Shown here: positions 60,613-64,000 of the stretch, piece by piece | Position numbering within the stretch: the first letter of the stretch is position 1 | How the letters are laid out: each line of letters begins with the position of its first letter | NCBI RefSeq assembly: GCF_002116635.1 | Contig: NZ_LQPW01000148.1 | Coordinates: 62,001-126,000 of the forward strand | Source of the DNA: Mycobacterium szulgai | GTDB taxonomy: Bacteria > Actinomycetota > Actinomycetes > Mycobacteriales > Mycobacteriaceae | Direction: 5' to 3' | DNA length: 64,000 nt | Position numbers and translations under genes: made by a program | Notes under the pieces: model-generated | What the model saw: only the letters and a program-made list of their open reading frames with translations | The model's database searches: none | What the model was told of the DNA's origin: nothing

Positions 60613-61532
60613 GCGCCTGCGAACGCCGCGACCCGGCCGATGAACCGGTCGAAGAATGCGGCTGGCTCGACGTCAATGCCGATGTGCGCGTTGGCTTCTC
60701 GGTTTGGTGACCAATCGGCGACGGTTGCGCCGACCGTGGTGATTTCCACTGTCGCCGGGCAGGTGGCGACGAGTTCGGGGTCCAGCGCGACCGCGGCGGC
60801 CAGCGGATCATGCAGATACGCCAGATACCCATGCCCGCGAGCCCGATGGGACTCGAAGTAGAACCGCAGCGCATCCTCGATGAACCGGATCACCGGAGAA
60901 GGGCCCGAAAGCCGGGCGAGGATCTCCGGTGTCATAGCGACCCGCTGGGTCAGCTCCAAACCGCACACGATCGGAAGTCGTTGTTGCCCAGCCCAACCGG
61001 CGAAGACTTCACCGGCAGCTTCCGGGTCGACCCGGATGTTCCACTCGGCCAGCTGCTGGTCTTCGAAGGCGCCGCCCATGATGACCAAGCGGCTCAACAA
61101 TGTCGGCAGCGCGGGTTCGGCGCGCAGCGCCAGCGCCAGGTTGGTCAGCGGGCCGGTGACCACGCCGATCAGTTCGCCCCCAAAGGCGTGTGCGGCGCGC
61201 ACCCAGGCAGTCGTCGCGTCGTAGTCGGTGAGCCGCCGCGCGGTCGGTGGGCCCTCGGCATAGCCCAAACCCTTTGGGCCGTGGAAGTTTCCGCGTTCGG
61301 GCCACTGGCCGCGAAGTGGCTCATCGGCGCCCTTGGACACGGGTATGGCTGGGGCGCTGCACAATTCGAGCAGACCGAGGTTGTTAGCGCACACCTGGTC
61401 GACCGGGATATTTCCTCCGGTCGAGGCGATGCCGACCAATGCCGCCTCCGGGCTGGCCAGCAGATAGATCAACGCCAGTGCATCGTCGATGCCGGTGTCG
61501 ACGTCGGCGAAAACACGCTGCACTGCGCTCAC
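60525..61532 (-). CDS. iunH: Inosine-uridine preferring nucleoside hydrolase IunH
   Basis: A 335-aa nucleoside hydrolase equal to Rv3393 (308 aa). The calcium/ribose-binding Asp cluster DVDTGIDDAL is at the N-terminus; GPLTNLALALRAEP and HDPLAAAVALDPE follow. It salvages bases from nucleosides. The C-terminus is odd: after FIGRVAAFAGAY the frame reads SDI and ten glycines, because it runs antisense through the proline codons of the PPE gene. This suggests that the PPE insertion replaced the original gene end. It is divergent from cmaA1 (23-bp gap). Confidence 0.92.
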   Translation of the reverse strand: MSAVQRVFADVDTGIDDALALIYLLASPEAALVGIASTGGNIPVDQVCANNLGLLELCSAPAIPVSKGADEPLRGQWPERGNFHGPKGLGYAEGPPTARRLTDYDATTAWVRAAHAFGGELIGVVTGPLTNLALALRAEPALPTLLSRLVIMGGAFEDQQLAEWNIRVDPEAAGEVFAGWAGQQRLPIVCGLELTQRVAMTPEILARLSGPSPVIRFIEDALRFYFESHRARGHGYLAYLHDPLAAAVALDPELVATCPATVEITTVGATVADWSPNREANAHIGIDVEPAAFFDRFIGRVAAFAGAYSDIGGGGGGGGGGVTTTAEVSGAGTDK

Positions 61533-61555
61533 GATACGCCGACTAAGCTAATCCA

Positions 61556-62419
61556 ATGCCTGACGACCTGAAACCGCACTTTGACGATGTACAGGCGCAC
61601 TACGACCTGTCCGACGACTTCTTCCGGCTGTTTCTAGACCCCACCCAGACCTACAGTTGCGCCTACTTCGAGCGCGAGGATATGACGCTGGAAGAGGCGC
61701 AGATCGCCAAGATCGACCTGGCGCTGGGCAAGCTGGGATTACAGCCTGGCATGACGCTGCTCGACGTCGGTTGCGGCTGGGGCGCCACCATGATGCGTGC
61801 GGTGGACAAATACGACGTCAATGTCGTCGGGCTCACCTTGAGCCGCAATCAGGCGCGCCACGTCGAGCAGCTGTTCGCGGTGTCGGACAGTCCGCGGGCT
61901 AAGCGTGTGCTGCTGCAGGGCTGGGAGCAGTTCGACGAGCCGGTCGACCGGATCGTGTCCATCGGCGCCTTCGAGCATTTCGGGCATGAGCGCTACGACG
62001 CGTTCTTCACGCTGGCCCACCGGCTGCTGCCCGACGACGGGATCATGCTGCTGCACACCATCACCGGGCTGCATCCGCTGGAAATGAAGGAACGCGGTAT
62101 GCCGCTGACCTTCGAGTTCGCCCGATTCATCAAATTCATTGTCACCGAGATCTTTCCGGGTGGCCGGCTGCCATCGATACCGATGGTGGCCGAACGCGCC
62201 GCCGCCAACGGCTTCACCGTGACCCGCGTGCAGTCGCTGCAGCCGCACTACGCGAGGACTCTCGACATCTGGTCGGCCGCGCTGGAAGCCCATCGGGATC
62301 AGGCCATCGCGCTGCAGTCCGAGGAGATGTACGAGCGCTACATGAAGTACCTGACCGGTTGCGCGGAGATGTTCCGCATCGGATACATCGACGTCAACCA
62401 GTTCACCTGCGAGAAGTGA
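61556..62419 (+). CDS. cmaA1: Cyclopropane mycolic acid synthase CmaA1-like
   Basis: A 287-aa SAM-dependent mycolic acid synthase, same length and place as CmaA1 (Rv3392c). It has FDDVQAHYDLSDDFFRLF, YSCAYFEREDMTLEEAQ, motif I LLDVGCGWGATMMRA, the substrate-side FEHFGHERYDAFF, and the C-terminal QFTCEK. CmaA1 makes the distal cyclopropane of alpha-mycolates. Close paralogues (MmaA1-4, PcaA, CmaA2) exist, so the exact substrate position is inferred from synteny between iunH and acrA1. Confidence 0.93.
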   Translation: MPDDLKPHFDDVQAHYDLSDDFFRLFLDPTQTYSCAYFEREDMTLEEAQIAKIDLALGKLGLQPGMTLLDVGCGWGATMMRAVDKYDVNVVGLTLSRNQARHVEQLFAVSDSPRAKRVLLQGWEQFDEPVDRIVSIGAFEHFGHERYDAFFTLAHRLLPDDGIMLLHTITGLHPLEMKERGMPLTFEFARFIKFIVTEIFPGGRLPSIPMVAERAAANGFTVTRVQSLQPHYARTLDIWSAALEAHRDQAIALQSEEMYERYMKYLTGCAEMFRIGYIDVNQFTCEK

Positions 62420-62442
62420 TGTCACTGTCGGGTGCCCTCGGG

Positions 62443-64000
62443 CTACCAGTGCACGCCGGGAAATAGCCGCACCAGTCGTTTGACGGGACCGGGCACCCCT
62501 AACCGGGGTACGGCTGGGCGGGGCGCATCGCGCGTCTGGGGAGCCTGGGCGGCCTGGGGTTCCTGTGGAACCGAAACTCCGCGTGCGGCAGCCGAATCGG
62601 GGTAGCCCAGGTAGAGCTGATGCAGGATTCGCCGCGACAGCCGCGGCGCGAAGTAGTTGCCCGCCTCGGCCAGCGTGCCCAGTGGGGTGTCAATGCGCAC
62701 CGGCTTCTCGACGAGCGCGCGCACCACCATCGCCGCGGCGTGCTCGGGGCTGATGGCCGGTACCGGATTGAGCCGGTGTGAGGGCGCGATCATCGGTGTG
62801 CGGACCAGCGGCATGTGGATGTTGGTGAACGTGACATGGTCGGACAGGGTTTCGGTGGCGACCACATCGGCGAACGCGTCGAGTGCGGCCTTGGTGGGCA
62901 GATACGAGCTGTACTTGGGGTTGCGGGCCTGCACGCCGGCACTGGACACGTTGACGACGTGGCCGAACCGGCGCTCCTGCCAGTGCGGCAGCAGCGCCAG
63001 CACCATCCGCACCGCGCCGAAGTAATTGACGGCCATCACCCGTTCGTAGTCGTGCATCCGGTCGTATGCGTTGACCACCGAGCGGCGGATGGACCGGCCG
63101 GCGTTGTTCACCAGGTAGTCGACATGGTCGAAGCGGCCCAGGATGTCTTTGATGGTGTGCTCGACGGAGGTGGAATCGGTGACGTCGCAAGTGAATGCGT
63201 ACGCCTGGCCGCCGTTGTCGCGGATTTCGGCGACCAGCTTGTCCAGCGCGTCGGCGTTGCGCGCGAGTGCGAATACCGTCGCGCCGCGTTCGGCGACCGC
63301 GATCGCCGAAGCGCGGCCGATGCCACTGGACGCGCCGGTGATGATGACGTGCCGGCCCGCCAACGGATCGCTACGGCGAGCGCGATCGGGGTCGAGGTAC
63401 TCGGCCCAGTAGCGCCACAACGTGGGCGCATAGCTGCTGAATTCGGGAACTTCAATGCCTGTGCCGTGCAACGCATTTCGGGTGTAATCGTTGGTGAACG
63501 CGGCTGCGGTGTCCACCACCTCGAAGATCTCGGACGGGATGCCCAGTTGGGTGACGGCCATGCTGCGCAGCACCTTGGCGCGCCCGCTGGCCTTGAGCAC
63601 CGGTGCAGCTACCGAGCGCGGCAGTGACCCGAGCATCGGGGGCAGTCCGGCCGCGGCGGCGACGCCGCGGTAAATGCCATGTAGTCCAACGTTTTTCGGC
63701 GCGGTCAGGTGAAAAGTCTGACCGTCGGCACCGGCCGCGTGCACGAGTGATACCAGTGCCTCGGAAACGTAGTCAACCGGGACCAGGTTGGTGCGCCCGA
63801 TGTCGGGCAGCAGCAGCGGGGTGAACGAGGGTAGTACGGCCAGCTTGGCCAATACGCCGAAGTAGTGATACGGCCCGCTCACCTTGTCCATCTCGCCGGT
63901 GCGCGAATCGCCCACCACCACCGCGGGGCGGTAGATGCGATACCGCAGTCCGGGGGTGCCGCGCACCAGCGACTCGGCTTCGAACTCGTTCTGGTGATAC
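62443..64000 (-). CDS. acrA1: Fatty acyl-CoA reductase AcrA1 (partial, 5' end beyond window)
   Basis: The C-terminal 518 residues of a long two-domain reductase matching Rv3391. The visible N-terminal part is the end of an extended-SDR (male-sterility-like) domain (YRIYRPAVVVGDSRTGEMDKV). The second domain is a classical SDR with GASSGIGRASA, NNAGRSIRR and the catalytic YLPTK (Tyr-x3-Lys). Such proteins reduce acyl-CoA to aldehyde or alcohol. The start codon lies beyond position 64000. It is convergent with cmaA1. Confidence 0.92.
   Translation of the reverse strand, partial: YHQNEFEAESLVRGTPGLRYRIYRPAVVVGDSRTGEMDKVSGPYHYFGVLAKLAVLPSFTPLLLPDIGRTNLVPVDYVSEALVSLVHAAGADGQTFHLTAPKNVGLHGIYRGVAAAAGLPPMLGSLPRSVAAPVLKASGRAKVLRSMAVTQLGIPSEIFEVVDTAAAFTNDYTRNALHGTGIEVPEFSSYAPTLWRYWAEYLDPDRARRSDPLAGRHVIITGASSGIGRASAIAVAERGATVFALARNADALDKLVAEIRDNGGQAYAFTCDVTDSTSVEHTIKDILGRFDHVDYLVNNAGRSIRRSVVNAYDRMHDYERVMAVNYFGAVRMVLALLPHWQERRFGHVVNVSSAGVQARNPKYSSYLPTKAALDAFADVVATETLSDHVTFTNIHMPLVRTPMIAPSHRLNPVPAISPEHAAAMVVRALVEKPVRIDTPLGTLAEAGNYFAPRLSRRILHQLYLGYPDSAAARGVSVPQEPQAAQAPQTRDAPRPAVPRLGVPGPVKRLVRLFPGVHW

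Overview
The window is chromosomal DNA of a slow-growing mycobacterium. It is GC-rich and carries PE and PPE genes, an ESX-5-type EsxM/EsxN-like pair, whiB3, sigD-rsdA, guaB2-guaB3-choD, guaA, imuA'-imuB, iunH, cmaA1 and acrA1. From memory, the conserved genes follow the M. tuberculosis Rv3416-to-Rv3391 order read in reverse. Several blocks between them have no counterpart I know of at that place in M. tuberculosis, which suggests a non-tuberculous species such as the M. kansasii / M. marinum / M. szulgai group. The species is an inference. I see no tRNA, rRNA, CRISPR array, transposase or integrase.

Layout. 1-5803: an alpha/beta hydrolase, then an IclR regulator divergent from a CoA-transferase / enoyl-CoA hydratase / fused acyl-CoA dehydrogenase operon, with palindromic operators between them. 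5820-18213: an accessory island. It holds a PE-PPE-MFS operon, a GT2 plus HisC-like pair whose PLP lysine is replaced, a PucR-family regulator, two amidohydrolases, a SodC-like lipoprotein that lacks metal ligands, a Gly/Pro-rich exported protein and a decayed second PucR gene. Four copies of one ungapped 92-bp promoter module (A-D) lie upstream of four leftward units here. This is the best candidate for an undescribed regulatory system. 18230-32965: whiB3, a PPE gene, an Rv3415c-like gene, sigD-rsdA, a DUF5319 protein, guaB2-guaB3-choD, an Rv3406-like alkylsulfatase with its TetR repressor, then a GH65 enzyme and a beta-phosphoglucomutase-like enzyme. 33042-37630: three regulator-centred accessory loci (NTF2/TetR, MFS-methyltransferase/HxlR, cold-shock protein). 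37665-48354: guaA and imuA'-imuB, separated by a PE-PPE-EsxM-EsxN-like block and a very large kelch-repeat Ser/Thr kinase. 48355-60612: a second insertion between imuB and iunH, with an antigen-85-like protein, a PhoU-like protein, a cutinase, a GH15 / TPP enzyme / FAD-FeS dehydrogenase run, an enolase-superfamily enzyme and a PPE. 60525-64000: iunH, cmaA1 and the 3' part of acrA1.

Working model for the island. The PucR-type activator at 11649-12860 may bind the GTGCA-N6-TGCAC palindrome in each module, centred about 75 bp upstream of the predicted start site. It would switch on an envelope-related set: a PE/PPE pair with an inner-membrane transporter, a glycosyltransferase unit, an N-acyl-D-amino-acid-deacylase-like hydrolase and an exported Gly/Pro-rich protein. 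The module alignment is seen directly in the sequence; the regulator-site link is inference.
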